Shown here piece after piece: positions 20,763-31,662 of a stretch of 64,000 nucleotides of DNA; the stretch's first letter is position 1; each line of letters opens with the position of its first letter. Both the position numbers and the translations under genes were made by a program. The notes under the pieces are model-generated. The model was not told the DNA's origin, ran no database searches, and was given only the letters and a program-made list of their open reading frames with translations. Source of the stretch: Pycnopodia helianthoides (taxonomy: Eukaryota > Echinodermata > Asteroidea > Forcipulatida > Asteriidae); the NCBI GenBank assembly GCA_032158295.1, contig CM063261.1:6445001-6509000 (forward strand). Direction: 5' to 3'.

Positions 20763-20905
20763 AGACAACTCGTCCGGCAAACAACTCGACGGGTCGGACA
20801 ACTCGATGGGTCAGACAACTCGACAGGTCAGACAACTTGACGGGTCGGACGTCAAGTTGTCCGTTCAAATGTAAGACAACTTGACTTTTGATCAGACAAC
20901 TCGAT
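20763..20905 (+). repeat. Tandem repeat, unit 17-18 bp (GACAACTCGACGGGTCG)
   Basis: About seven imperfect copies of CAGACAACTCGAYRGGTC with some inverted members (GTCAAGTTGTCCG near 20850). Confidence 0.75.
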
Positions 20906-20929
20906 CAGGTGGGCCATTTGCTGTGTGGG

Positions 20930-22300
20930 TTTGTAGGTAAGTTGGTGCTTAGCTTATTTTTCAAAACCTTCTAAAACGTTGGCAAAGTGGTCTGTTAACG
21001 CGATTGGCCTCAGCTTATCAACCGATGCAGAAGAGGTTTTTGGAATAGAAATGATGGCAGCTCTTTTCCAGACATCTGGATCATTGGCAGATTTAAGGAA
21101 GGTATTGAAAATTTGGTCCAAGGGAGTGCTCAGTTTGCAGGTAAATTTTTTATGATATGCTTGTAGGGATGTTGTCAGGTCCTCCAGATTTGCAATGTTT
21201 GATGTGCTTCAGCTGGTGATAAACTTCCCAAGGATGGATGATTTGGACAGAGGCAGGAAGAGGTCAGGAGGCAGGTAGATCCTCTGCATTGGTTGGTGGT
21301 ACATGTAGGTCACTTGCCACAGAAGCAAACAGGTAAGTTTAAAATCCTGAATAGCAACAAAGAAATTGTTGGTCTCAATTCCTCGCACTTTGATTGGTTT
21401 GCTCTCTTCGTTGGAATTTGTAATTATCTTGATCTCCCGGTACCAAGCAGCTTGATTGGAAACTTAGATGGCTCAAACTATTTTCTTACGCATTTGCTTC
21501 CATGTGCAGGTGGTTTTTGTTTTATAGAAAGCATCTTGGTGTTGTCAAATGAGTGACTTGATAGATGGGGTCATCCATGGCTTGTCTTTGATGAAGCTTG
21601 GTTGTACAAATTGGAAAGTAATGATCAATGGCTGCATTCAGAGTATTGTAGAATTAGCCTGTTTGTTGGAGTCTGCTGCTTGCATAAACGGGGACCAATC
21701 ATGGTTGCATATCCAGGAACCAAACTGTCGTATCACAAAGAGGTCTGGTGATAGCATTAGCAATCGTGCAGCTAGTTTTCAGGGTTGACCAAACTACAGT
21801 GCTGTGGTCACTCCTTTTGAGAAGGGTGAAAACTTGTGGCACAGCATATTGGTTTGCCACATTGGAGATGATCTTGTCTTAGATCGTTTTGTCCTCTCTA
21901 CATGTAGTGGGCTTGGTGACAACTTGTCTAAGTTGTGGATCAACAAGTAGTTGTGTAAGGTCCAGCTGATTGAAATCACCCATGATCACTGTACCAGCAA
22001 ACTGATTGTTTGTGAGAATAATGTCAATAATTTCATGGAGATGAGCAAGGAAACGATCAGCGACAAGACTGTTTGGTGGGTAATACACCACGGCAACAAC
22101 AATGTTTGTCGGCTACCTTGTTTTGTACTCATGGAAGGTATCCTGTTGACAGTGTTGTGTACTTTGCTAAACACCATGTCCACATCTAGACTAGTTCATG
22201 AGAGTGCATGCCCCCTTTGTGATTGATAATGACAGGGCTGTCATGTTGTCTACCTATACCCGGATGTGGATGTCCTGTCTCTGACTCGCTATGACTTGAG
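20930..22300 (-). mobile_element. CR1-like LINE fragment (endonuclease to early RT)
   Basis: Read on the minus strand: endonuclease block VVYYPPNSLVADRFLAHL and VIMGDFNQLDLTQLL (about 22090-21960), QVVTKPTTCREDKTI, then (shifted) SDHSTVVWS near 21800. After a degraded linker come GPDNIP (about 21180) and VWKRAAIISIPKTSSASVDK with LRPIALT (about 21080-21010) of the RT N-terminus. The G-D-F-N and S-D-H active-site motifs of the APE-type nuclease are present, but frames break several times. It ends before RT motif A. Confidence 0.75.
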
Positions 22301-22304
22301 GGCA

Positions 22305-22984
22305 TAAAATAATAATAATATTAATGAAGAACACAGAGCGCCGGTATCCGCCTAAAGAAGGCGCTCATGGCGCTTGAGGAGAGGAAGACAAATTAGGACT
22401 GAGGATTGTGTGAGTATGCTTGTTTGAACAGGTGAGATTTTAAGTTTGTCTTGAATGTTGTGATGGATGGAGATGATTTGACAGTCAGTGATGCTATAGA
22501 AAAGGACCTATTGCCCCAAAGAGTGGAAGATCTGGGCTGATGAAGCATCATGAGCTCATTAGAACGCAGTCCGGTGTGTGCTGAGGTGTATGGGTGGATG
22601 AGGTTGATGAGGTATTCTGGAGCATTGTTGTGTCAAGTTTGTACTGAATCCTGTGTGATATTGGCAGCCAGTGGAGATCCTGTAATACAGGAGTGATGCG
22701 GGAATATTTACTGGTGAGAGAAACTAGTCTGGCAGCGATGTTTTGTAGACGCTGCAGACGTTTCAGTTGGTTTCTCTTGATGTCATATAAAGCAGTGAAT
22801 TGCCCATGTCGATTTTGGAAGTGATGAAAGCGTGAACAAGTATTTCAGTGGTGTGTTTGTCAAGATATTTCCGAATGTATCCAATGTTACAGATTGACAT
22901 GCAGACTGATCTAGAAATTGTTGTCACATGGGGTTCCATGGATAGTGATGAATCAAAGATAATGCCAAGATTACGGACTTGAGT
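22305..22984 (-). mobile_element. L2-like LINE, 3' portion (continues from 26001-28433)
   Basis: Minus-strand RT thumb: VRNLGIIFDSSLSMEPHVTT, SICNIGYIRKYLDKHTTEIL, then DIKRNQLKRLQRLQNIAARL and LQDLHWLPISHRIQYK, followed by a non-coding end with GAGCGCCTTC...GCGCTC and an (ATT)n tail at about 22310-22320. The left side of this piece joins seamlessly to 26001 once the inserted LINE (22985-26000) is removed. Confidence 0.85.
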
Positions 22985-25900
22985 TTGTTTGTTTGTTTGG
23001 TTTATTTCCATTTGCAAAACTTGTAAATACATAAAATAACAACTGTTATAATAGTAATAAAAAAAATGTAATAAAAAAAAAGTACAAATGGAGGTAACAT
23101 CCAGAGGAGGTATAACCCTCCTGTAGTGGAGTACCCAGACTGCTATTGGTTCCTAATATATGTTTATATATTCATATTTATTAATTGCATGCGAAAATTT
23201 AATATACTTTCCCAAGGTCAACAAATAAAAGACTACAAATATGATAAAGAAAGAATAAAATATAATGATTAATGCCCTGCTGATTTTGAGCATGAATGAA
23301 ACAAGAAGTTAATGCAATGAAAATGTTTATATTATTAATGCCCTGCTGATTTAGAGCATGAATGACATGAGAAGTTAATGCAATGAAAATTGTTATACTT
23401 GTCCAAATAAAACTCTTTGAGATGGGTAAGGAAATGCTTCCTTGATATACCAGTAAATTCATTTCTCAGGCAAACAGGAAGGGAGTTAACAATTTTAGGT
23501 AGAAGTTTGCATCCACATCCACTCTACAAATATCAGTAAGACGAATAAAATTATCTTGTCTTGTTGCGAAAGGATGAAAGTCCCGATTCAAAGGAAAATA
23601 CGAAGACGGACTTAACCGGGAGCAAATTGTGTATATAATCAAAGTAATGCATGGCAATTTGGACATTAAAAATATCTTCCAGCTTCAGAAGTTTATATTT
23701 GAAACAAAGAGGAGTGGTATGTGCATTGTACTGAGCATGATACGCATTACGAATACATTTTTTTTGAAGAGTTATAAGTCTTTTAAACAAGGAGGGGTAC
23801 ACCTTTATCATGCCACCCCAGGCCAGGAGGCCATAGTTTAAATAGGGATTAACTAAACTCTTATAAACGGCCAAACTGTCTTTCACTCTCAAAGTATTCT
23901 TAGTTCTGTTGATAATGTAATTACATTTAGAAACTTTGTTACATACAAGGTTAATTTGCTCTTTCCAGAGCATATTCTTATCAGTGATTAGGCCAAGAAA
24001 AGTTGTAGTAAGAGGAAACCTTATTAATAATAACATTTTCTAGATAAAGTGAGACATCAGGTAAAAATCGTTCTCTTTGCTGCAAAGAATAACAAATATA
24101 GTGTGTTTTATCAGGATGGATTTTTAACTTATTGGCTCTAAACCAATCTTGTAGCACCCTCAAATCATCATTCACAGCATTAGCCAGAACCTGCAAATTC
24201 TGCCCGGTGGCAAAAAGTGTTGTATCATCAGCAAAGAGAATCGGTTTTAACAAGGAGCAACACAAAGGCAAATCATTAACATAAATCAAAAATAACAATG
24301 GCCCTAGTGTAGAACTCTGGGGTATTCCACAAGTGATATTACAAGTCCTGGATTTGACACCATCTAAAACCACAAACTGTTTACGATCTTTTAAATAACT
24401 TGTAAACCAGTCAAGTGCAATTCCACGAATACCATAATAATGAATTTTACATAAGAGGATGTGATGATTGACAGTGTCAAAATCTTTTTTTTTAATATCG
24501 AGAAAAACAGCAACCTGAGATATATATATCAGACGGATCTTTGTTAACAGAATCAGACAGATTATTGTAAAAATCTAATATGGCATGAACAGTTGATCTA
24601 CCCGCACGAAATCCATTGATTTGCAGAAAGTAACTCATTGGAATTAAGAAAAGACAATATACGACCGTGCTTAAGTTTTTCTAGCACTTTGGAGCAGGTA
24701 TTAATTAATGAGATAGGACGGTAATTACCTGGATCCTGGGGATTACCTTTCTTAAAAACAGGAACAACTTTAGCAAATTTGTAAATGTCAGGAAAAGTAC
24801 CCTGTTCAAAGGAAGTATTAAAAATATTAGATAATGGAACAGAAACCAAGTCAATAACATCCCTTAGAACAGAGTTACTAACTTCATCAGAGCCAGAACT
24901 ATTTTGTTCTGAAACTTAGTAACAATTTTGACAATTTCCCCTGGATCAGTAGGAGTAAGAAAAAATGCATTAGGAGCAGAAGTTGCAAAATTAACATAAT
25001 AATTAAAATCTTTTTCAGAATCTGGAACAGTCCTAGAAGCAATGTCCCCTACAGTACAAAAATGTTGATTGAGTATATCTGCAATTTCCTTGGAATTCAA
25101 GAATAACTCTTTATTAAAAATAATACTATTGATTTCAGAAGGCGATTTCGGGAAGGTGATTAAATTAAGAAGTCGCCAAGTTTCTTTAACGTTACCTTTA
25201 AGCTTGTTAAGCTTATTATGATAAAAGGTGATTTTAGCATGACGTTTAATTTTATTAAATAAATTATTGTACTTCCTATAGAAAATCAGACTGGACCGAT
25301 TCTTATTCCTGCGGGCATAATACTTTTGCTTGTTGCAACATGACTTCATTAACCCTGGTGTCATCCAGGGTGACCTTATCAGCTGACATCTTGGAATTCT
25401 CTTCTGGACAAGTGGGAATGCTAAATCAAAGGCAGATTGCCAAATATCAGTAAACGCAGTTAGTGGTAGACAGTAATCTACGGAATGCTTGCAATTCACA
25501 CTATTAAATATTCTTATAGTGTTGCTCTGCGTCATTGCTAGATGATGGTTACTTCCATTTTCGAAATCATATAGCGAAATAAAATGGTCAGATAAATCAC
25601 TTTTAATAATAAAAGAGGCAGCATTTTTATCAATTCTATTAGTAATAATATTATCAATCAACGAAAACTTGTTACCGTCGATCCTAGACGGTCTCAATAT
25701 CATAGGCACATAATTATCCACAAAAAGACTATCAACGAATTCACTCACAAAATTGCCACATGTACTTGGACAGCCATACTTGAGCAAATTAATATTAATG
25801 TCACCCAAAATATAACACGCTTTAGATTTAGGCCTACATTTTTTAATCTTTAATATCAAATTGAACAAAAAATCTTTGAACTTAATCAGTTCAGACACTG

Positions 25901-26000
25901 CCACACCTGGAGGTCTATACAAAGAACATATAATAAAACTATCTTTGGAACCAGGATTAATTTCAGCGGCAATGAGTTCAATGTTTGCGGTAAAATGAGT
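22985..26000 (-). mobile_element. Second LINE (Crack/Daphne/CR1 group) inserted in the L2-like LINE
   Basis: A 5'-truncated LINE flanked by the 6-bp duplication TTGAGT (22979-22984 and 26001-26006). On the minus strand: APE endonuclease (ICSLYRPP, DININLLKY, SDLSDHFISL), RT (VVPVFKKGNPQDPGNYRPIS, GIPQSSTLGPLLFLIYVNDL, LFADDTTLF, KTHYICYS), thumb (YLNYGLLAWGG, LQKKCIRNAYHA), C-terminus (NLPVCLRNEF) and a 3' end rich in AAAC. Several frameshifts separate the parts. The longest open frame here (24864-26264) is chimeric because it reads through the junction from the L2-like RT. Confidence 0.85.
23270..23397 (-). repeat. Two tandem copies of a 65-70-bp unit in LINE 3' UTR
   Basis: TTAATGCCCTGCTGATTTTG followed by GAGCATGAATGA and GAAGTTAATGCAATGAAAAT occurs twice in tandem (about 23270-23330 and 23335-23397). 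Confidence 0.8.
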
Positions 26001-28433
26001 TTGAGTAGATGGTATGATGGATGAATCGCCAATTCTAATAGATGGAATATGAACTTTACATGATTGCTGTTTTGAACCTATGATGATAAATTCTGTTTTC
26101 TGATCGTTTATTTTGAGCCAGTTTTGTGTCATCCATGAACGTACTTCATCAATGCATACATGTACATGTACTTCCATCTGGTGGACTGCTAGATTGACCT
26201 TATGTTGTTGAGGGTCTACTGACAGATAAAGTTGGATATCATCTGCATAGCAATGATAAGACATGTGTAAGATATGCCATGCTGTTGAATGATGCTGCTA
26301 AGTGGGGTTGTGTACATCAAGAACAGTACCGGTCAAAGGACTGATCCCTGTGGTAGCCCGAAATTAAGCATTAAGTGATAGGGCCTACAGTAGGAGAAGT
26401 TGATTCATTAATGCGGACATACTGTGATCGGTCTTTAAGATAAGATTTGAACCAGTCTAGTGCAACTCCATTTATCCCAATGTGAGATTTGAGGCGGTGA
26501 AATAATGTGACATGGTCAACAGTATCAAATGCTGCTGATAAATCAAGCAGCACAAGTAATGATATTTTGCGGTTGTCCATAGCTTGCAACAAGTCGTTTT
26601 GGATTTTGAGTGTGGCAGACTCAACGCTGTGTTGGCGCAGAAAGCAGATTGATGCTGGTCATGAAGATGGTTCTCAATTAGGAAAGATGAAAGTTGCACC
26701 AAGACCACTCTCTCCATGGTTTTACTTAGAAGTGAAAGGTTAGAGACTGGTCTATAATTCTTCATTTCATCTTTGGTAAGATAGAACTTCTTTAACAACG
26801 GTCGAATTTGAGCAACTTTCATAACATCTGGGACGCCACCATGCAGTAAACTGGCATTGATGATGTCAGTAAAAACTGGGATAAGTAAGGTTGAACATTT
26901 ATTAAACAGAGATGATGGAATGGGGTCAAGTTTGCAGGATTTAAATGGTGAGTTCTTGAGAATGTTCGATACATCATCATCTGTCACTTGCTGAAATGAT
27001 GTGAGATGATGTGTAGCAGAGACCTGTTCCTCGTGGAAAAGATTGTCAGTAACATACTAGAAACCACTGTGAATCTTCCGGATCTTCTCAGTGAAGAAGG
27101 AGCAGAACTCATCGGTCAGTTCATTATCACTTTGGCTTGCGGGGAGGGGGGATACACGACATCTGTGGAGTAGTCGGTCAGTCAGTTTGAAGAGTTGCTT
27201 TTGATCTTTGGCATTAGCAAGAAATAGCTCCTTGTAGTAGTTAGACTTGGCTGTTGTCATGATGTGAGTGGAATAGGTTGGAAAAAACAATATCGTTGCA
27301 GAATTGATCAGTGTTTATAGCACTGATACGACGTTTGAAGATAACTTTGGTGAGAGTACGTGGCTTTTCCAGTAACAGAGCACATATAATAGCATTATGA
27401 TCCGACAGTCCATCGATGATTTGAATGTTTGAGATTACCGGTATGTCAGATGAGCGTGTAATTAGTAGGTCAAGTGTATGGCCAGCTTTATGGGTAGCAT
27501 CTGAGATGTTGATGTACACATGTAGGCCACTGCCTGAGAGCGATGATGAAAAAGTACAAGCGTTGGTATCTGAGAAGACATTGACATGAATATTGAAGTC
27601 ACCAGTGATGAGAATGGGCCTAGGGTTGAGTAAAAACTGGTCAACGATGTTCGTGAATTCTTCAATAAAAATATTGAAAGAACAACCAGTGGATTTAGTT
27701 TGTGGTCGATAGATAAGCACAAGCGAGATGGAGACTGATGTGCTTATGAGTTCAACATTAAGGCACTCAACAGTTAATCCGGACAGTTAATCCAGACTTG
27801 TACAGAAGGGCAAGACCCCCCCCCCCTCGTTTCGATGGACGATGGATGTGTTGGATAGAGTAACCAGCTGGGGTGATGTCACTTATGATTGCTTTATCTC
27901 CTGGCTTTAACCAAGTTTCTGAAATTGCTACAATATCAATGTTGTTGTCTATGACAAAGTCAACGAAAGCTGTTGTTGTATTTCTGACTGACTGGAGGTT
28001 AAGTGCACAGAAATTTGCATTTCTCTTTTACTGAATATGAGGGCAGTTTTCATGAGGTAAAGTCATTCTGGGCGGAACCGGCAAATTGCGATTTTTTCGG
28101 CAATTTTTCCCACCTTGACAGCCTCTTCTAGTTGGTTTCACTGCGCCAAGATTGAGATTCTGTATAGATTTGTACACATCCAGTGGTAACTTGACTTGTC
28201 TATTGTTCAGGCGAATTAGCTCATCCCTTGAATAGGAGTAAATTGGATGATGGGTTGTCATTGTCATTGTTGAAAGGGTGACAAGGTAAAAAGCTGGTAG
28301 TGCAACTAGTGCAGATAATAAGGGAACCAACAATGCTGACCTGGCCATGTGTAACTGTAGAAAGCTCCTGTCCACACAGTAGCACTGTACAGCTATATAT
28401 TCCGATACAACTTGTAAGAAAAATGTACATCAA
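26001..28433 (-). mobile_element. L2-like LINE, 5' and central portion
   Basis: On the minus strand from about 28433: an N-terminal leader (SYSRDELIRLNNRQVKLPLD, VKPTRRGCQGGKNCR), APE endonuclease (NFCALNLQSVRN, VAISETWLKPGDKAI, LIYRPQTKSTGCSF, ILITGDFNIHVN, DGLSDHNAII), linker, RT N-terminus (FKSCKLDPIPSSLFNK, IRPLLKKFYLTKDEMKNYRP), motif A (LLVLLDLSAAFDTVDH), motif B region disrupted, motif C (CYADDIQLYLSV) and WLKINDQKTEFIIIG. With 22305-22984 this is an almost complete element, interrupted by a younger LINE. Stops at about 27780 and frameshifts near 27060 and 26370 show it is inactive. Confidence 0.85.
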
Positions 28434-28811
28434 AATACCTGCAAATGCAAGAAATGATCTGATGTTGAATGTGGCTGTAGATAATCACCAGTCCTTATTT
28501 GAGATTTTGAAATGTCTTTCTCCTCGTGTAGAGCCGTATATCCAAGGAAAACATTATCAAGGAACAGAGCTAACGGCAGTGCAGCCACCAGTGCGCACAC
28601 TTACACTTGTCATTGTCATAAAACACTGCGAGCAATTCGAGATGGTTGATGTGAAGAAACTGTTCCTCTAATGACCATCTGCCCTTGCACTGCACTGCAC
28701 CTTCCCTAGGCAGGCACCTTAACCCTGGAGTAATGCATCTGTCTGGTTAAATCTGGAGTCGGGTTGAGAAGGGTTTGAGCGTTCCACAATATGATGCAGC
28801 TTACCCAAGTT
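28434..28811. other. No feature recognised
   Basis: Possible 5' UTR of the L2-like LINE followed by unclassified sequence up to the DIRS remnant. Confidence 0.4.
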
Positions 28812-30140
28812 TCAAATTCCACTTGAGAGGCTGGGAAAAGTATTACCTCGCACTCGTAGGAGTTTTCTCTGTGCAGGGCAATCACCTTGTCCTGCTGTAG
28901 GTTTCGGTAACAGCGTTGCAGAAAAGACTGCCTGAATGCTCAAGGATATGCGGCCAAGAAGTCTTGCAAGATCTCTCACCGTCAAATTTCTTGCTTGAAG
29001 AACACTTTGACAATGTTCCACTGGCAGGGCCAAAGTCATTGTTGATGAATTGATGAGAAAACCAAGGTAAGTTAACTGTTGGATGGGACAAAATAAGACT
29101 TGTTGTAATTTATCATGAACCCTAACTTCTGAAGTAAGTTGGCGATTGTGTTCAAGTTCTCCTTGCATTTCCCTGATGATTTGCCTTGAATGAGGGTGTC
29201 GTCCAGGTTAAAACACGCAACAAATTCCCATTTTACAAAGATGTGCAGCAATTGGTTTGAGAACTTTTGTGCACTTGAAAGGCCAAAAAGGAGACAGCAA
29301 ACTGAAACAGACTGTCTTGCCAAAAAACAGTTACTTGCGATTTTCCGTGTGAATAGGGACCATGAGGTTAAAGCAGCCATTAGGTTTATTGAGCATTCAT
29401 AAAAGTTGCCTAGATTTAACAAATCCTTTACTAGATTTATTCCTCCCATCTTGAAGTATTGATCAAGCACAAAGTTGTTGAATGGCCAAAGATTGATGAT
29501 CAGATGAAGCTTTCCTAATTTCTTTGGAATTTAAAACAGAGATGAAATGAATTGGCCCTCCGCTGCAACTTCCAGTGTGATGGCTTTTTTCTTCAATAAC
29601 TTTTGAACTTCTACTTGCACTAACTCTTCTTGAAGTGCAGAGTCCATATGATTGACAGGTCCTCTTTTCTGCAACTGAAACGGTAGCTCAAAAAATGTTA
29701 TTATGTGGTCACAAACTGACTAGCGAATCCAACTGTCGTGTGTAAGAGTTCTCCAGTATTGAACGAAAAATACAAGACAACCTGTCTGAGAAAATTGAAC
29801 TACTTTTTTGACTTGTCATTGACTCTCTGGTTACCCTTGAACAGGTTGCCACGAGTAGTCCAAGATAACCTTCCATTTCCATAACCTGTGGAATTGTTGA
29901 AGGAGCGTCAACCTCAAAAAGTACAACTGCTTCTGAATCTTCCATGTTGGTAAACTGTCCTCTGGTGTCAGCAGGAAATTTCCACTGTTGTTGAGCGGCT
30001 GGTGACGAGACGTTTCCCGACGGTGTAGGGGCAACTTGAGGCAAAGAAAGCGCGTACCAGTGTTAGCCTCGAACTGTGCCAGAGGAACTTGAGAGAGTCT
30101 CAGGCCAGGGACAGAGATTGCTGTCATGAATTTTGACAAG
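28812..30140 (-). mobile_element. DIRS-type retrotransposon remnant (RT region)
   Basis: Minus strand. From about 29660: LQEELVQVEVQKLLKKKAIT, then KKLGKLHLIINLWPFNN, DQYFKMGGINLVKDLLN (29470-29420), LLFGLSSAQKF, NLDDTLIQGKS (motif C, Y-L-D-D changed to N-L-D-D), LQKLGFMINYNKSYFVPS, and out of frame LTYLGFLINSSTMTLALPVE with VRDLARLLGRISLSIQAVF (about 29080-28900). These are DIRS1-like RT and connection blocks. The upstream piece LAQFEANTGTRF (about 30080) may be the end of its first ORF. RNase H, methylase and recombinase are missing. Confidence 0.8.
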
Positions 30141-30299
30141 TCATGAATTCAAGAAAATACAAATAAATTAGCCTCCAAAGTCATCAAGGGAGCCTCTGGA
30201 TCAGTGGCTCTCTCAGCGGAAAAGAGTAGATTTTCTCCGTACTCTTCAGCAGTAGCCAGTTCTCAAAGTCGACAGGACTCCATCCATGCTGCTTTGTGT

Positions 30300-30475
30300 A
30301 CAATGGTGGCAAATAAAATGTGTTTACTGGAATAGATGCCTCTGTGCATCCACAATAATGCGGCTTGTATACAATGATGTGGCTTACATGTATTAGATGA
30401 TACATTGTTCCCTTGAGTCTTCGTATGCCAATTTTGGTGTACTCTGGCTTATACATTGTACACCAGGCGGCTTAC
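30300..30475. repeat. Degenerate repeats of GGCTTRTAYAC type
   Basis: GCGGCTTGTATACAATG, GTGGCTTACATG, CTGGCTTATACATTG and GCGGCTTACACG recur within 150 bp. This spacing is typical of subterminal repeats of a DNA transposon. Ends were not located. Confidence 0.4.
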
Positions 30476-30988
30476 ACGAATTTAAGTTTCCTGCATTCAG
30501 GCATGCAACTTTTCCTTGGATCAGCTGATTTCCTCTTTTTTATTCTCAGTTTTACCATTCAAAATTGAAAAATACTGTACAAAATCATTGAAATTGTGTA
30601 ATTTCCCCTTTTTTGGTGAAGTTACAGTTGCATGCCTGTGCATTGACAAACTGTGCACAAATACATGTACGTTTGTAACATACTGACTAAAGCTGTGTGC
30701 AATAATGAAAGCATGCAGACTTTCAATTTATGATTTTCTCATGCGGACGAATAGTGTCAAGAGCCTTCCATACATTTTATTGAAACATTTTATTTTAACT
30801 AACATTGACAAATATAAAGCCAAACTATTTAAAAGCAAAATGAAATGAAAAAGCGTTAATTTTAAAACTATGAGGAAAATTAATGAATGATTTTCAAAGG
30901 AGTTGAGACTTCCATGAAGATTCAGACTTTCAGAAGAACAGCGTTGAAACACATCAATTGGCATTCAGTCACAGATCTGTTTATATCC

Positions 30989-31021
30989 CTAGAAGCAAAG
31001 TCACCCGTGTGTCTAAATGGT
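30989..31021 (+). repeat. 33-bp partial duplicate of TFAM exon (copy of 31504-31536)
   Basis: CCTAGAAGCAAAGTCACCCG and TGTGTCTAAATGG match the start of the exon at 31499 (two differences, both synonymous in the exon frame: CCC/CCT and GTG/GTA). The duplicate can still be read as LEAKSPVCLNG but then continues differently and meets TGA at about 31036. It has no AG acceptor at the equivalent place. Confidence 0.8.
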
Positions 31022-31498
31022 GGAGAACTTCATTCATGAAAGAGCATGTAAAAATTCATTTTGCAATCAAGAACGCAATTTTTGATGGTTTATGAGTTTC
31101 AGTACATATATGTGTATATAATTTGAGTATCAAAAAGATTTCTTCTTTTTCTATTATTTTCCTCATTCCAAATTTGTGCTAGTTTCAAATTACTGCAAGT
31201 GTTATTACTTGTACTTCCAGTTATCTAAAACTACATGTTGGACAAATCTGGAACAAGAAAAATTACAGTCAGCCAAAACAGCAAACAAGTTTTTCAAGCC
31301 CAATCTCTCTGATGGTCACATAATAAGAGCCGCAAAAAGCTGTCACAAACTGACAATGTCCACAAATAAAATGTGCTCATTATATGAGACTTGTGTAGGT
31401 TTAATGAAACCGTTAAAACAAAAATTAATATTTCAAGATACATTGTAGAGTTAACATGTTCATTATTGTAAACTAAGTTTGTTTGATGTTTCATGTAG

Positions 31499-31662
31499 AT
31501 ACCTAGAAGCAAAGTCACCTGTATGTCTAAATGGTCTCTTTGGGATTTCACTAAGATGTGTGACATCAGGAGCAGGTATGCCACAGAAGCCAAAGAGGCC
31601 TCTGGGTAAATACATGATATTCAGTCAAGAAAAGCACCCACAAGTTCGAGCTAAGAACCCAG
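31499..31662 (+). CDS. TFAM: TFAM exon: pre-box segment and first third of HMG box A
   Basis: Acceptor TTTCATGTAG before 31499, donor GTAAGG after 31662. It enters in phase 2 and leaves in phase 1. Codes YLEAKSPVCLNGLFGISLRC, then KPKRPLGKYMIFSQEKHPQV. The basic/hydrophobic lead could be the end of a mitochondrial presequence. An in-frame ATG at 31479 exists if the upstream AG is not used for splicing, so an unspliced start (MFDVSC...) cannot be ruled out. Confidence 0.85.

Noticed and set aside
24864..26264. 466-codon open frame, the longest in the window
   Set aside because: It is chimeric: its first 88 codons are L2-like RT and the rest is endonuclease and linker of a different LINE inserted there, as the TTGAGT duplication proves.
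31176..31448. Upstream TFAM exon
   Set aside because: The open frame has no presequence-like or HMG-like features and no donor giving the required phase 2 that I could defend.
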